In this document: positions 1 through 6,530 of the stretch, one piece after another
Numbering within the stretch: position 1 is the stretch's first letter
Layout of the letters: each line of letters opens with the position of its first letter
Assembly: GCA_004296815.1 (NCBI GenBank)
Contig: SCVT01000674.1
Span: 1-9,560 of the forward strand
Source: Reyranella sp.
Lineage (GTDB): Bacteria; Pseudomonadota; Alphaproteobacteria; Reyranellales; Reyranellaceae
Direction of reading: 5' to 3'
Length of the DNA: 9,560 bases
Translations under genes and position numbers: made by a program
Notes under the pieces: generated by a model
The model's database searches: none
Seen by the model: only the letters and a program-made list of their open reading frames with translations
What the model was told of the DNA's origin: nothing

Positions 1-357
1 GGCGATCATGAGCTGGGAAACGTCGTCGTTGAAGACGGCGACATTCAAGGTCGCGGTGCGATCACCCTCGGCAATCTGCAGGCGGCGCTGGCTGGGGTCC
101 TGCATCAGGATGCGAACCGACGTGTTCTTGCGTGCCATTTCCAGCGCGGTGGAGAACACCTTGTCGGCGGGAGCATCGAGGATGACCGTGGCGAAGTCGT
201 AACCCGACCGGCCGTTCTGCTGCCCCTCGGTCATCTGATGAATCCGGCCCAGCGCCTTGCGCGCGACGAACACCCACTGCGCGTCGGCCGGACTGAACGG
301 AACAGCGGCCAGGATGGTGCCGAAGGCGACCGCGAGAACAGTGAGGAGCCGTGCCAT
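1..357 (-). CDS. Secreted protein of unknown function, C-terminus beyond the window
   Basis: The first 119 codons are visible and the frame is still open at the left edge, so the 3' end lies outside. The product begins with a Sec-type signal peptide: Arg at position 3, a hydrophobic stretch at about 4-20, and an Ala-Asp-Ala cleavage site at 24-26 before Gln27. The mature part contains VILDAPADKVFSTALEMA at about 57-74, then a segment predicted as alternating strands. I recall similar LDAPADKV-containing secreted proteins in alphaproteobacteria, but no function is known to me. The ATG at 357 is supported by AGAGG nine bases upstream. That ribosome-binding site overlaps the stop codon of the hbd remnant at 370-420. 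The gene is co-directional with hbd and the 158-residue gene and may be the last part of that transcript. The reading frame is secure, the role is not. Confidence 0.8.
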   Translation of the reverse strand, partial: MARLLTVLAVAFGTILAAVPFSPADAQWVFVARKALGRIHQMTEGQQNGRSGYDFATVILDAPADKVFSTALEMARKNTSVRILMQDPSQRRLQIAEGDRTATLNVAVFNDDVSQLMIA

Positions 358-369
358 GTTCAGTAACCT

Positions 370-420
370 CTATCGAGTGGGGATCGGACGTTCGCCTGGA
401 TAGTCATGGAAGCCGCCATT
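370..420 (-). pseudogene. Remnant of an hbd 3' end (16 codons plus stop)
   Basis: Read on the minus strand, this stretch encodes NGGFHDYPGERPIPTR and then TAG. The intact hbd gene at 904-1776 ends KRGFYDYSGERPVPTR and then TGA. By my hand alignment 11 of 16 residues and 36 of 51 bases agree, including an unbroken GGCGAACGTCCG, and both copies stop at the same codon position. Many differences fall in third codon positions (GAC/GAT, TAT/TAC, CCC/CCG, ACT/ACG, CGA/CGC). That is expected if this piece diverged as coding sequence before being cut off. Nothing else of hbd is recognisable, except perhaps a faint ICRRTGLN just upstream that recalls the RKTGRG found before this motif in many family members. 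It overlaps the stop codon of the 158-residue gene by one base and lies immediately before the secreted-protein gene. Confidence 0.65.
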
Positions 421-896
421 CAACCCGGTTCGACGACAAATTTCGAGCCGATCGTGACGTAACAATAGACGCCGACCACCAGAACGGCCGCCGCGGCGCC
501 AAGCGGCCAGTAGGAAAGCGCGAAGGTTTCCGAGACCCATGCGGCTGCGCCGACCAGCACGATCGCCAATGCGCCGATCTGCCACTCGGTGAGATAGCGA
601 CGCTGGAGCCGACGGATCTGCAGGGCCGCCACCGCTGCACCGTCCCGCTCGAGGCGGCAGCGGACCAGGGATCTCTCCACCTCGAACGACACCCGATAGC
701 GATGTTCGTCCACGGAGAAGTCGTGCGCCGTTTGCCGCCGGATCTTGCGCTGCTCGGAGACCAGCGCCCCGCCGACATAGATGCGCTCTCGCCCCGTCAG
801 CGAGGAACCCCAGCCGGCGATCTGCCGGCCATGATCGGAAAAGATGAACCAGTAACCGCCGAGAAACGAAACGCGCGATGTTTCCGGCGGCACCAT
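420..896 (-). CDS. Hypothetical membrane protein, 158 residues, two C-terminal helices
   Basis: I do not recognise the family. Residues 1-95 look soluble and strand-rich (GGYWFIFSDHGRQIAGWGSS, then RERIYVGGALVSEQRKI), followed by a basic stretch RRLQRR at about 95-100. Two hydrophobic helices follow at roughly 105-123 and 128-148, and the protein ends in a short tail. This suggests a small sensory or modulatory domain tethered by a C-terminal hairpin in the inner membrane. The ATG at 896 lies seven bases after the hbd stop. No clear Shine-Dalgarno sequence precedes it, so translation may be coupled to hbd. The stop lies one base inside the hbd remnant, so the gene is flanked on both sides by hbd tail sequence. 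It could have been inserted there. The two helices and plausible protein composition support a real gene over the shorter overlapping frames here. Confidence 0.7.
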   Translation of the reverse strand: MVPPETSRVSFLGGYWFIFSDHGRQIAGWGSSLTGRERIYVGGALVSEQRKIRRQTAHDFSVDEHRYRVSFEVERSLVRCRLERDGAAVAALQIRRLQRRYLTEWQIGALAIVLVGAAAWVSETFALSYWPLGAAAAVLVVGVYCYVTIGSKFVVEPG

Positions 897-903
897 GTGG
901 CCG

Positions 904-1776
904 TCAGCGCGTCGGAACCGGACGTTCGCCGGAGTAATCGTAGAAGCCGCGCTTGACCTTCTTGCCGACCCAGCCGGCCTCGACGTACTTCACCAGGAGC
1001 GGGCATGGGCGATATTTCGAATCGGCCAGGCCCTCGTGCAGGACCTGCATGACCGACAGGCAGGTATCGAGGCCGATGAAGTCGGCGAGTTCGAGCGGAC
1101 CCATCGGATGATTGGCGCCCAACTTCATGCCGGTGTCGATCGCCTCGACGTTGCCGACGCCTTCATAGAGGGCGTAGACCGCCTCGTTGATCATCGGCAG
1201 CAGGATGCGGTTGACGATGAAGGCCGGGAAATCCTCGGCATTGACCGGCTTCTTGTCGAGTTTGACCACGACTTCGCGGACCGTGCGGAAGGTCTCTTCC
1301 TCGGTGGCGATGCCGCGGATCAGCTCGACCAGCCCCATCAGCGGGACCGGGTTCATGAAATGCATGCCCATGAACTTGCCCGGCCGGTCGGTAACCGATG
1401 CCAGCCGCGTCACGGAAATCGACGAGGTATTGGTGGCCAGCAGCACGTTGGGCGGCAGACCTTCGCAGACCTTCTTGAAGATCTCGCGCTTCACCGCCTC
1501 GTTCTCGGTCGCCGCCTCGACGATCAGGTCGCAGTCGACAAATGCCTTGTAGTCGGTGCCCGTCGTGATGCGTTTCAGCGCCGAGTCCTTGTCCTCGGGC
1601 CGGATCATGCCGCGACCGATCTGGCGGTCCATGTTGCGGCCGATATTGTCGATGCCCTTGTCGAGGTGCGCCTGGTCGAGATCCGCGAGGCGGATGTCGA
1701 AGCCCTTGAGCGCGCAGACATGGGCGATGCCGCTGCCCATCTGGCCGGCACCGATGACGCCGATGCGCTTGATCAT
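904..1776 (-). CDS. hbd: 3-hydroxybutyryl-CoA dehydrogenase
   Basis: This cytosolic enzyme oxidises (S)-3-hydroxyacyl-CoA to 3-ketoacyl-CoA with NAD in short-chain beta-oxidation and butanoate metabolism. The 290-residue protein has the family's usual single-function length. An N-terminal Rossmann fold carries GAGQMGSGIA at 9-18, with acidic residues (ADLD, 31-34) at the end of the second strand, which favours NAD. The catalytic set is visible: Ser118 in TNTSS, His139 in GMHFMNP, Glu151, and Asn189 in FIVNR. Spacing matches the mammalian Ser-His-Glu-Asn arrangement. The C-terminal helical domain ends with RGFYDYSGERPVPTR. The ATG at 1776 has GGAG nine bases upstream and follows etfA after 16 bases, so the gene belongs to the etfBA transcript. 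Electrons from an upstream acyl-CoA dehydrogenase would pass through EtfAB, which makes the grouping functional. A diverged copy of its last 16 codons lies at 370-420. Confidence 0.95.
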   Translation of the reverse strand: MIKRIGVIGAGQMGSGIAHVCALKGFDIRLADLDQAHLDKGIDNIGRNMDRQIGRGMIRPEDKDSALKRITTGTDYKAFVDCDLIVEAATENEAVKREIFKKVCEGLPPNVLLATNTSSISVTRLASVTDRPGKFMGMHFMNPVPLMGLVELIRGIATEEETFRTVREVVVKLDKKPVNAEDFPAFIVNRILLPMINEAVYALYEGVGNVEAIDTGMKLGANHPMGPLELADFIGLDTCLSVMQVLHEGLADSKYRPCPLLVKYVEAGWVGKKVKRGFYDYSGERPVPTR

Positions 1777-1792
1777 GACGCGATACTCCGCG

Positions 1793-2728
1793 CTACTTCT
1801 TTTCGACCGCGGCGGTCAGTTCCGGCACGATCTGGAAGAGGTCGCCCACGATGCCGTAGTCGGCCACCTGGAAGATCGGTGCTTCCTCGTCCTTGTTGAT
1901 CGCCACGATCGTCTTGCTGTCCTTCATGCCGGCGAGATGCTGGATCGCGCCGGAAATGCCGATGGCGATGTAGAGATCGGGCGCCACGACCTTGCCGGTC
2001 TGGCCGACCTGGTAGTCGTTCGGCACGTAGCCCGCATCGACCGCGGCGCGGCTGGCGCCGAGGCCGGCACCCAGCTTGTCGGCCAGGGTCTCGAGCATCT
2101 TGAAGTTCTCGCCGCTCTGCAGGCCACGGCCGCCGCTGACGACGATCTTGGCGCTGGTGAGCTCGGGCCGCTCGCTTTTGGAGAGCTCGGCGCCGACATA
2201 GGACGACAGGCCCTTGGCGCCCTCGCCGCCGATCTTCTCGATCGCCGCCGAGCCACCGCCGGCGGCGGCCTTGAAGTTGGTCGGACGAACCGTGACGACC
2301 TTGATCTTGTCGGCCGACTGCACGGTCGCCATGGCGTTGCCGGCATAGATCGGACGCACGAACGTGTCGGGCGAGACGACCTGGATCGCCTCGGAAACCT
2401 GTGCGACGTCGAGCAGGGCGGCGACGCGCGGCGCGATGTTCTTGCCGACCGAGTCGGCGGCCATGACGATGTGGCTGTAGTTCGGCGCGAGCTTGACGAT
2501 CAGCGGCGCGATATCCTCGGCCAGCCAGTTGGCATAGGCCGCGTCGTCGGCCTGCAGCACCTTGGCGACGCCAGCGATCGCGGCGGCCGACTTGGCGGCA
2601 TCGTCGCAGGCGCTGCCCGCGACCAGCACGGTGACGTCGGAACCCATCTGGCCGGCAGCCGTCACCGCGTTGGCGACATTGGCGCGGACCGTTTTGCCGT
2701 CATGCGCGGCGACAACGAGAATGGCCAT
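1793..2728 (-). CDS. etfA: Electron transfer flavoprotein alpha subunit
   Basis: EtfA binds FAD and, with EtfB, carries electrons from acyl-CoA and related dehydrogenases to ETF-ubiquinone oxidoreductase. The 311-residue product has the standard length. The N-terminal domain begins [12 protein letters not shown]. The C-terminal FAD domain shows VVSGGRG at about 196-202, [14 protein letters not shown] near 222-235, [20 protein letters not shown] at 240-259, [10 protein letters not shown] at 259-268, and the closing [20 protein letters not shown]. The start at 2728 is two bases after the etfB stop, with GGGAG ten bases upstream inside the end of etfB. The frame stays open further upstream to 3280, but that part is only a shadow of etfB. 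Nothing is missing or broken. Confidence 0.97.
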   Translation of the reverse strand: MAILVVAAHDGKTVRANVANAVTAAGQMGSDVTVLVAGSACDDAAKSAAAIAGVAKVLQADDAAYANWLAEDIAPLIVKLAPNYSHIVMAADSVGKNIAPRVAALLDVAQVSEAIQVVSPDTFVRPIYAGNAMATVQSADKIKVVTVRPTNFKAAAGGGSAAIEKIGGEGAKGLSSYVGAELSKSERPELTSAKIVVSGGRGLQSGENFKMLETLADKLGAGLGASRAAVDAGYVPNDYQVGQTGKVVAPDLYIAIGISGAIQHLAGMKDSKTIVAINKDEEAPIFQVADYGIVGDLFQIVPELTAAVEKK

Positions 2729-2730
2729 GG

Positions 2731-3480
2731 TCAGATCACTCCCGCTTCGTTCTTCAGCTTGTCGACCAGCTCGGCGACGGTCTTCACCTTGATGCCGGAC
2801 TTGCGCTTGGGCGGCTCCTCGACCTTGAGTGTCTTGAGGCGCGGCGCAACGTCGACGCCCAGCGCGTCCGGCGCCAGGACCTCGATCGGCTTCTTCTTCG
2901 CCTTCATGATGTTCGGCAGCGAGGCGTAGCGCGGCTCGTTGAGACGCAGGTCGGTGGTGATCACCGCCGGCATCTTGATCTTGATGTTCTCGAGGCCGCC
3001 GTCGACCTCGCGCTTCACCTCGATCGAGCCATCGGCGACGTTCAGCTTGTTGGCGAAAGTGCCCTGCGACCAGCCGAGAAGGGCGGCCAGCATCTGGCCG
3101 GTCTGATTGGAGTCGTCGTCGATCGCCTGCTTGCCGACGATGACGAGGCCGGGCTGCTCCTTGTCGACCACGGCCTTCATCAGCTTGGCGACGGCCAGCG
3201 GCTGCAGTTCGCCATCGGTCTGCACGAGGACGCCGCGGTCGGCGCCCATCGCGAGCGCGGTGCGGATTGTCTCCTGGCACTGGGCCGGTCCGGCGGAGAA
3301 AGCGATGATCTCGGTCGCGGCACCCTTCTCTTTCATGCGGATCGCCTCTTCCACGGCGATCTCGTCGAAGGGGTTCATGGACATCTTGACGTTAGCCGTC
3401 TCGACACCCGTGTTGTCGGCCTTGACGCGGATCTTGACGTTGTAGTCGATGACCCGCTTGACCGCGACCAGCACTTTCAT
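2731..3480 (-). CDS. etfB: Electron transfer flavoprotein beta subunit
   Basis: EtfB is the AMP-binding partner of EtfA and carries the loop that recognises acyl-CoA dehydrogenases. The product is 249 residues, the usual length. It begins [20 protein letters not shown] and has [12 protein letters not shown] at about 35-46. The AMP-contact segment [17 protein letters not shown] lies near 116-132, and the recognition loop [18 protein letters not shown] spans about 184-201; this loop is nearly invariant from bacteria to mitochondria. I place the start at 3480. The frame continues upstream to 3585, but those 35 codons contain the probable promoter at 3538-3567 and match nothing in the family. This is the first gene of the etfB-etfA-hbd unit. 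Its leader is about 50 bases, and a weak TAGGCG is the only Shine-Dalgarno-like match. Confidence 0.97.
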   Translation of the reverse strand: MKVLVAVKRVIDYNVKIRVKADNTGVETANVKMSMNPFDEIAVEEAIRMKEKGAATEIIAFSAGPAQCQETIRTALAMGADRGVLVQTDGELQPLAVAKLMKAVVDKEQPGLVIVGKQAIDDDSNQTGQMLAALLGWSQGTFANKLNVADGSIEVKREVDGGLENIKIKMPAVITTDLRLNEPRYASLPNIMKAKKKPIEVLAPDALGVDVAPRLKTLKVEEPPKRKSGIKVKTVAELVDKLKNEAGVI

Positions 3481-3537
3481 CGCGTTACGCCTATCGGTGA
3501 GTTGCGGCCGGACTGTCCCGCCCGGCGAAGGGGATTT

Positions 3538-3567
3538 CGTGTAGGGGTGTTCAGCCAACCATGTCAA
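3538..3567 (-). promoter_or_regulatory. Probable sigma70-type promoter of etfB-etfA-hbd
   Basis: On the minus strand a perfect TTGACA (3567-3562), preceded by C to give the alphaproteobacterial CTTGAC form, is followed after 18 bases by TACACG (3543-3538), or after 17 bases by CTACAC. Transcription would begin near 3530, about 50 bases before the etfB ATG. It lies in the only sizeable gap between minus-strand genes in the window. It therefore probably separates the etf-hbd transcript from the upstream PduO unit. No convincing terminator was found between the PduO stop and this promoter, so some read-through is possible. Confidence 0.6.
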
Positions 3568-3636
3568 GGCTATGGCGCACTGCACAAAATCGCAGGGTGG
3601 AAGCTTTTTCCCTAATCTTTCAACAGGTTGGCGGGT

Positions 3637-4230
3637 CTAGCGCGCCCCGCCCGGCACCCAGAGCACATCTGCTGCACCGTTGTCGTTGAGCCGCCGCGAG
3701 AGCACGAACAGATGGTCGGACAGGCGGTTGATGTACTTGATCGCCTCAGGGTTGATGGGCTGCTCGGCAGCGAGATGGGTGATGCAGCGTTCGGCGCGGC
3801 GCGACACGGTGCGCGCCAGATGAAGCCATGAAGCGGGCTCGCTCCCGCCCGGCAGGATGAACGACTTCAGCGGCTGCAGCTCGGCGTTCATGGCGTCGAT
3901 CTCGCGCTCCAGGCGCTCGGTCTGCGAGGCCACAATGCGCAGCGCCTGCTCGTCGCGTTTGGTCTTGCCCTCGGGCGTGCACAGATCGGCGCCGAGATCG
4001 AACAGGTCGTTCTGGATGCGGCCCAGCATCTCGTCGGCCTCGACGAGGCGCGGGTGCTTGCCGGCGCGCGCGATGGCGTTGCGCGCGAGGCCGATCACGG
4101 AGTTCGTCTCATCGACCGTGCCGTAGGCCTCGACGCGGATGTCGTGCTTGGCCACGCGCTCGCCGCGGCCGAGCGAGGTCTGCCCGGCATCCCCGCCGCG
4201 CGTGTAGATGCGCGTGAGGCTGACCGCCAT
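3637..4230 (-). CDS. pduO: PduO-type ATP:cob(I)alamin adenosyltransferase
   Basis: The enzyme transfers the adenosyl group of ATP to cob(I)alamin or a corrinoid precursor, making the coenzyme form used by enzymes such as methylmalonyl-CoA mutase. The 197-residue protein shows the complete PduO/MMAB pattern. This comprises the ATP-binding TRIYTRGGDAGQTSLG at about 6-21, KHDIRVEAYGTVDETNS at 28-44, LPGGSEPASWLHLAR at 126-140 running into TVSRRAER (Arg140, Arg144, Arg145 and Glu147 fall in the segment hit by human MMAB mutations), and NRLSDHLFVLSRRLN at 168-182. I chose the ATG at 4230 over the open frame to 4305 because the family begins just before TRIYTR and the preceding gene ends two bases upstream. 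GGGG and AGGG precede the start. It follows the HIG1-like gene directly. The symbol reflects family type, not proof of a propanediol pathway. Confidence 0.94.
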   Translation of the reverse strand: MAVSLTRIYTRGGDAGQTSLGRGERVAKHDIRVEAYGTVDETNSVIGLARNAIARAGKHPRLVEADEMLGRIQNDLFDLGADLCTPEGKTKRDEQALRIVASQTERLEREIDAMNAELQPLKSFILPGGSEPASWLHLARTVSRRAERCITHLAAEQPINPEAIKYINRLSDHLFVLSRRLNDNGAADVLWVPGGAR

Positions 4231-4232
4231 CC

Positions 4233-4445
4233 CTAGCCCCGGCTCGCGAGATACCAGAGGAGGATCAGCACGATCGTGAGAAGCTGCAGGCGCACGCGCC
4301 ACCACATCAGGCGGTTGCTGCGGCGGCTGCCTTCAGTGCTGCCATCCTGGTTGCGGCTCATGCTGACAAGGCCGGCGAACAGGGTGCCGAGCGTGGCGAA
4401 GGCCGACACGAGAACCAGGACGAACAGGACGTTGGCGAGGGTCAT
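4233..4445 (-). CDS. Small HIG1-family two-helix membrane protein
   Basis: A 70-residue protein with a hydrophobic helix at about 5-27 and another at 51-67, joined by a polar hydrophilic loop (SRNQDGSTEGSRRSN). The start of the second helix carries NRLMWWRVRLQ, which matches the pattern around helix 2 of bacterial HIG1-domain or twin-transmembrane proteins (LMRxRVxxQ). Mitochondrial HIG1 proteins associate with respiratory complexes III and IV; the role of the bacterial form is not settled to my knowledge. It lies two bases upstream of the PduO gene and six bases after the amine oxidase stop, so all three are probably cotranscribed. I recall the same HIG1-like/PduO pairing in other alphaproteobacteria, often followed by etfBA-hbd. 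Only a weak GGGA precedes the ATG. Confidence 0.85.
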   Translation of the reverse strand: MTLANVLFVLVLVSAFATLGTLFAGLVSMSRNQDGSTEGSRRSNRLMWWRVRLQLLTIVLILLWYLASRG

Positions 4446-4451
4446 GCGGAT

Positions 4452-5873
4452 TTATCCCGCATTGTTCCGGCCCGCGCCAGTGCGCGCCGCCGCCCACGGC
4501 CGGGCCCCACGCGACGCGTCACCGCCCGTGGCGATGCGGAAGATCTTCTCGGCGGTCTGCTCGCCCGACCAGAGGGCGGCATGCACCGTGCCGTACTCGA
4601 CAGGCTCCGTCGCCTCACCGGCGAAAAAGACGCGATTGCCGAGCGGCCGTGCGTGCTCGATGCAGTCGTCGGGATCGCTGCCGACGCCGGGATAGGAGTA
4701 GCCGCCGCGCGACCACGGATCGCTCAGCCAGCGCGGGAAGACCATCGCCTCGGGCTGGGGAATGTCCTCGCCGAACATCTTGCGCAGCGACACCATCGCC
4801 GAGGCCTTCACCTCCTCGTCGTCGGCCTCGCGGTCGAGATGGATCGCCGTGCGGCCGTTGGCGAAGCTCAGGAGCACCGGGAGGCCGGTCTCCTCCTCGT
4901 GGTTCACCCAGGTGTTGAAGCGGCCGCGCCGTTCCGGTGCGTCGGGGAGGCGGCCGAACCATTTCGGCGATTGCGGCCAAAAACGTTTGGGAAAGCGCAG
5001 GTAGATCTTGCCGAGGATGCCCGCGCCATAACCCAGCCGGCCGAGCGCAATGCGCTGCGCCTCGGGCGGCAGCGGATCGAGCACCGGCAAGCCTGCCCGC
5101 AGCAGCCCGACCGGCACGGCGATCACGGCGCGATCGGCCTCGATCGTCTCGCCACCCTGCAACAGCACCGTCACGCCGTCGCCGCGCCACGCGACGCGCT
5201 CGGCAACCGTGCCGTGGCGGATATCGAGGCCACGCGCGGCATCCTCGATCAGAGGCTTGAATCCGCCACTGGGCTGCGCGTTGCGGTCGAGGCCCTCGGT
5301 CGGGAACCACTCCTCGGCGGCGACGGCGTCCCACGGTGCGCTCTGCACGCCCTCGCTCATCTCCACGAAGGTCGCCACGACGAGCCGATCGATCTCGGGC
5401 AGCCACGATGCTTTCAGCAGCGGCTCGACGGCCTGCCGCACGGAGATCGAGCGCGGGCCACTGACCCGTGTCATCGCCTTGCTCTTCCACGTCGCCCACT
5501 CGATCGCGGCCCTGAAGGCCACGCGCCCCATCACGGCGCGACGGCGCTGGCCCTCGCGCGTGGGTGCCGTGGCGCGCGGATCGATCAGCAGGCGCTCGCC
5601 TTGCGACTCCAGCAGCGGAATGCCGAGCTTCTCCGCCCACAGGGTCAGCGGATTGCCCTCGACGCCATGCACCCATGAGCCGCCGAGATCGACCGGCGCG
5701 CCGATGCGATCGTCGGTCCAGACGCGGCCGCCGTTGCGCGCGCGCGCCTCGAGGACGGTGACGGCAAATCCCGAATCGTGCAGCAGCCGCGCCGCGACCA
5801 GGCCCGCCATGCCGGCGCCGACCACGACGATGCGTTCGCGGGTACCCGTTCCCATCGTCCAAGGGCTGGTCAT
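4452..5873 (-). CDS. FAD-dependent amine oxidase (polyamine or monoamine oxidase family)
   Basis: A 473-residue flavoprotein of the MAO/PAO/LSD1 fold, predicted to oxidise an amine to an imine with FAD and then release ammonia or an amine and an aldehyde. The N-terminal dinucleotide motif VVVGAGMAG (16-24) is followed by Glu42 for the ribose and GGRVWT at 48-53. LGGSWVHG lies near 68-75. The segment ILGKIYLRF carries the Lys that in this family sits near the flavin N5. The C-terminal part has WSRGGYSYPGVG and, at about 416-437, FFAGEATE followed by GTVHAALWSGEQTAE. No signal peptide is present, so a cytosolic location is expected. The start at 5873 forms an ATGA overlap with the preceding HAD gene stop, pointing to translational coupling; Met7 is a less likely alternative. 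The last 35 or so residues are low-complexity Ala/Arg/Gly. The substrate is unknown. Confidence 0.92.
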   Translation of the reverse strand: MTSPWTMGTGTRERIVVVGAGMAGLVAARLLHDSGFAVTVLEARARNGGRVWTDDRIGAPVDLGGSWVHGVEGNPLTLWAEKLGIPLLESQGERLLIDPRATAPTREGQRRRAVMGRVAFRAAIEWATWKSKAMTRVSGPRSISVRQAVEPLLKASWLPEIDRLVVATFVEMSEGVQSAPWDAVAAEEWFPTEGLDRNAQPSGGFKPLIEDAARGLDIRHGTVAERVAWRGDGVTVLLQGGETIEADRAVIAVPVGLLRAGLPVLDPLPPEAQRIALGRLGYGAGILGKIYLRFPKRFWPQSPKWFGRLPDAPERRGRFNTWVNHEEETGLPVLLSFANGRTAIHLDREADDEEVKASAMVSLRKMFGEDIPQPEAMVFPRWLSDPWSRGGYSYPGVGSDPDDCIEHARPLGNRVFFAGEATEPVEYGTVHAALWSGEQTAEKIFRIATGGDASRGARPWAAARTGAGRNNAG

Positions 5874-6517
5874 GCGTACACCAGCACCGGCAACGCGCTC
5901 ATGCTCTCGAACGGCTGGCCGCCCGCCGCGCGCAACGCCTCGCGATCGGTATGCGCGGCGCCCACATAGGCCAATGCACGCATGCCCGCCGAACGCGCCG
6001 CCTGCACGCCGGGTTGCGAATCCTCGACCACGGTGCAGGCGAAGGGCTGCTCGTTCATGCGGATGGCCGCATGAAGGAAGAGATCGGGGAACGGCTTGCC
6101 GCGAGGCACTTCAGTTGAGCTGAAGATGCGGCCCTCGAAGCGCTGCCACAGGCCAGTGATCCCGAGCGTCACGCGCATCTTGTCGAGGCCGCCCGAACTC
6201 GCCACGCAGGTGGCGATACCCGCCGCCTCGATGGCGTCGATCGCCGCCGCCACGCCCGGCACTGCCTTGAGTGGCGCATCGTGAAAGGCCTGCATCGTAT
6301 CGGCCTGCAGGCGGTCGACGAAGTCGGGCGGCAGGGCGCGGCCGAGCAGCCCCTCGACGATCTCGACACACGACTTCATCGAGCGGCCCATCAGGCGCCG
6401 CATCGTCTCCTCGACGCTCCAGTCGAGGCCCTCGCGGTTGAGCGCGCGGGCAAAGCAGGTGTTGGCGATCGGCTCGCTGTCGACCAGCACGCCATCGCAA
6501 TCGAAGATGACCAGCAC
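5870..6517 (-). CDS. HAD superfamily (IA) hydrolase, probable sugar or small-molecule phosphatase
   Basis: A 215-residue haloacid-dehalogenase-type hydrolase, most likely a magnesium-dependent phosphatase. All four motifs are present: I, FDCDGVLVDSE with nucleophile Asp6 and Asp8; II, CVASSGG with Ser107 or Ser108; III, Lys141 in RGKPFPDLF; IV, VVEDSQPGVQAA with Glu165 and Asp166. An alpha-helical cap lies between motifs I and II, as in the phosphoglycolate phosphatase, beta-phosphoglucomutase and E. coli YieH group. No ATG fits. I use GTG at 6517, which gives MLVIFDCDGV, the normal family N-terminus, 13 bases after the dioxygenase stop. No Shine-Dalgarno sequence is visible there, so coupling to the upstream gene is likely. 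The frame remains open to 6748, but that part is a shadow of the dioxygenase gene. The stop overlaps the amine oxidase start by four bases. Confidence 0.9.
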   Translation of the reverse strand: MLVIFDCDGVLVDSEPIANTCFARALNREGLDWSVEETMRRLMGRSMKSCVEIVEGLLGRALPPDFVDRLQADTMQAFHDAPLKAVPGVAAAIDAIEAAGIATCVASSGGLDKMRVTLGITGLWQRFEGRIFSSTEVPRGKPFPDLFLHAAIRMNEQPFACTVVEDSQPGVQAARSAGMRALAYVGAAHTDREALRAAGGQPFESMSALPVLVYA

Positions 6518-6530
6518 CCGCGAGGAAATA

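Noticed and set aside
895..1899. A 334-codon plus-strand open frame opposite hbd
   Set aside because: It is antisense to a fully conserved dehydrogenase. The His/Asp/Arg-rich translation is typical of GC-rich antisense frames and shows no domain.
1556..2929. A 457-codon plus-strand open frame opposite etfA
   Set aside because: It is the antisense shadow of etfA, with no recognisable motif and a biased composition.
2729..3280. In-frame upstream extension of etfA by 184 codons
   Set aside because: It lies inside etfB in another frame and is Arg-rich and unlike any EtfA. The ATG at 2728 has a ribosome-binding site and gives the family length.
3481..3585. In-frame upstream extension of etfB by 35 codons
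   Set aside because: It contains the promoter candidate and does not resemble EtfB N-termini, which start at MKVLV.
3590..3615. GGAA/TTCC dyad with a T-run after the PduO gene as a terminator
   Set aside because: The stem is only about four base pairs, and the T-run lies within the dyad on the wrong strand for the PduO transcript.
4581..5678. A 365-codon plus-strand open frame opposite the amine oxidase gene
   Set aside because: It is an antisense shadow; the opposite strand carries every family motif of the flavin amine oxidase.
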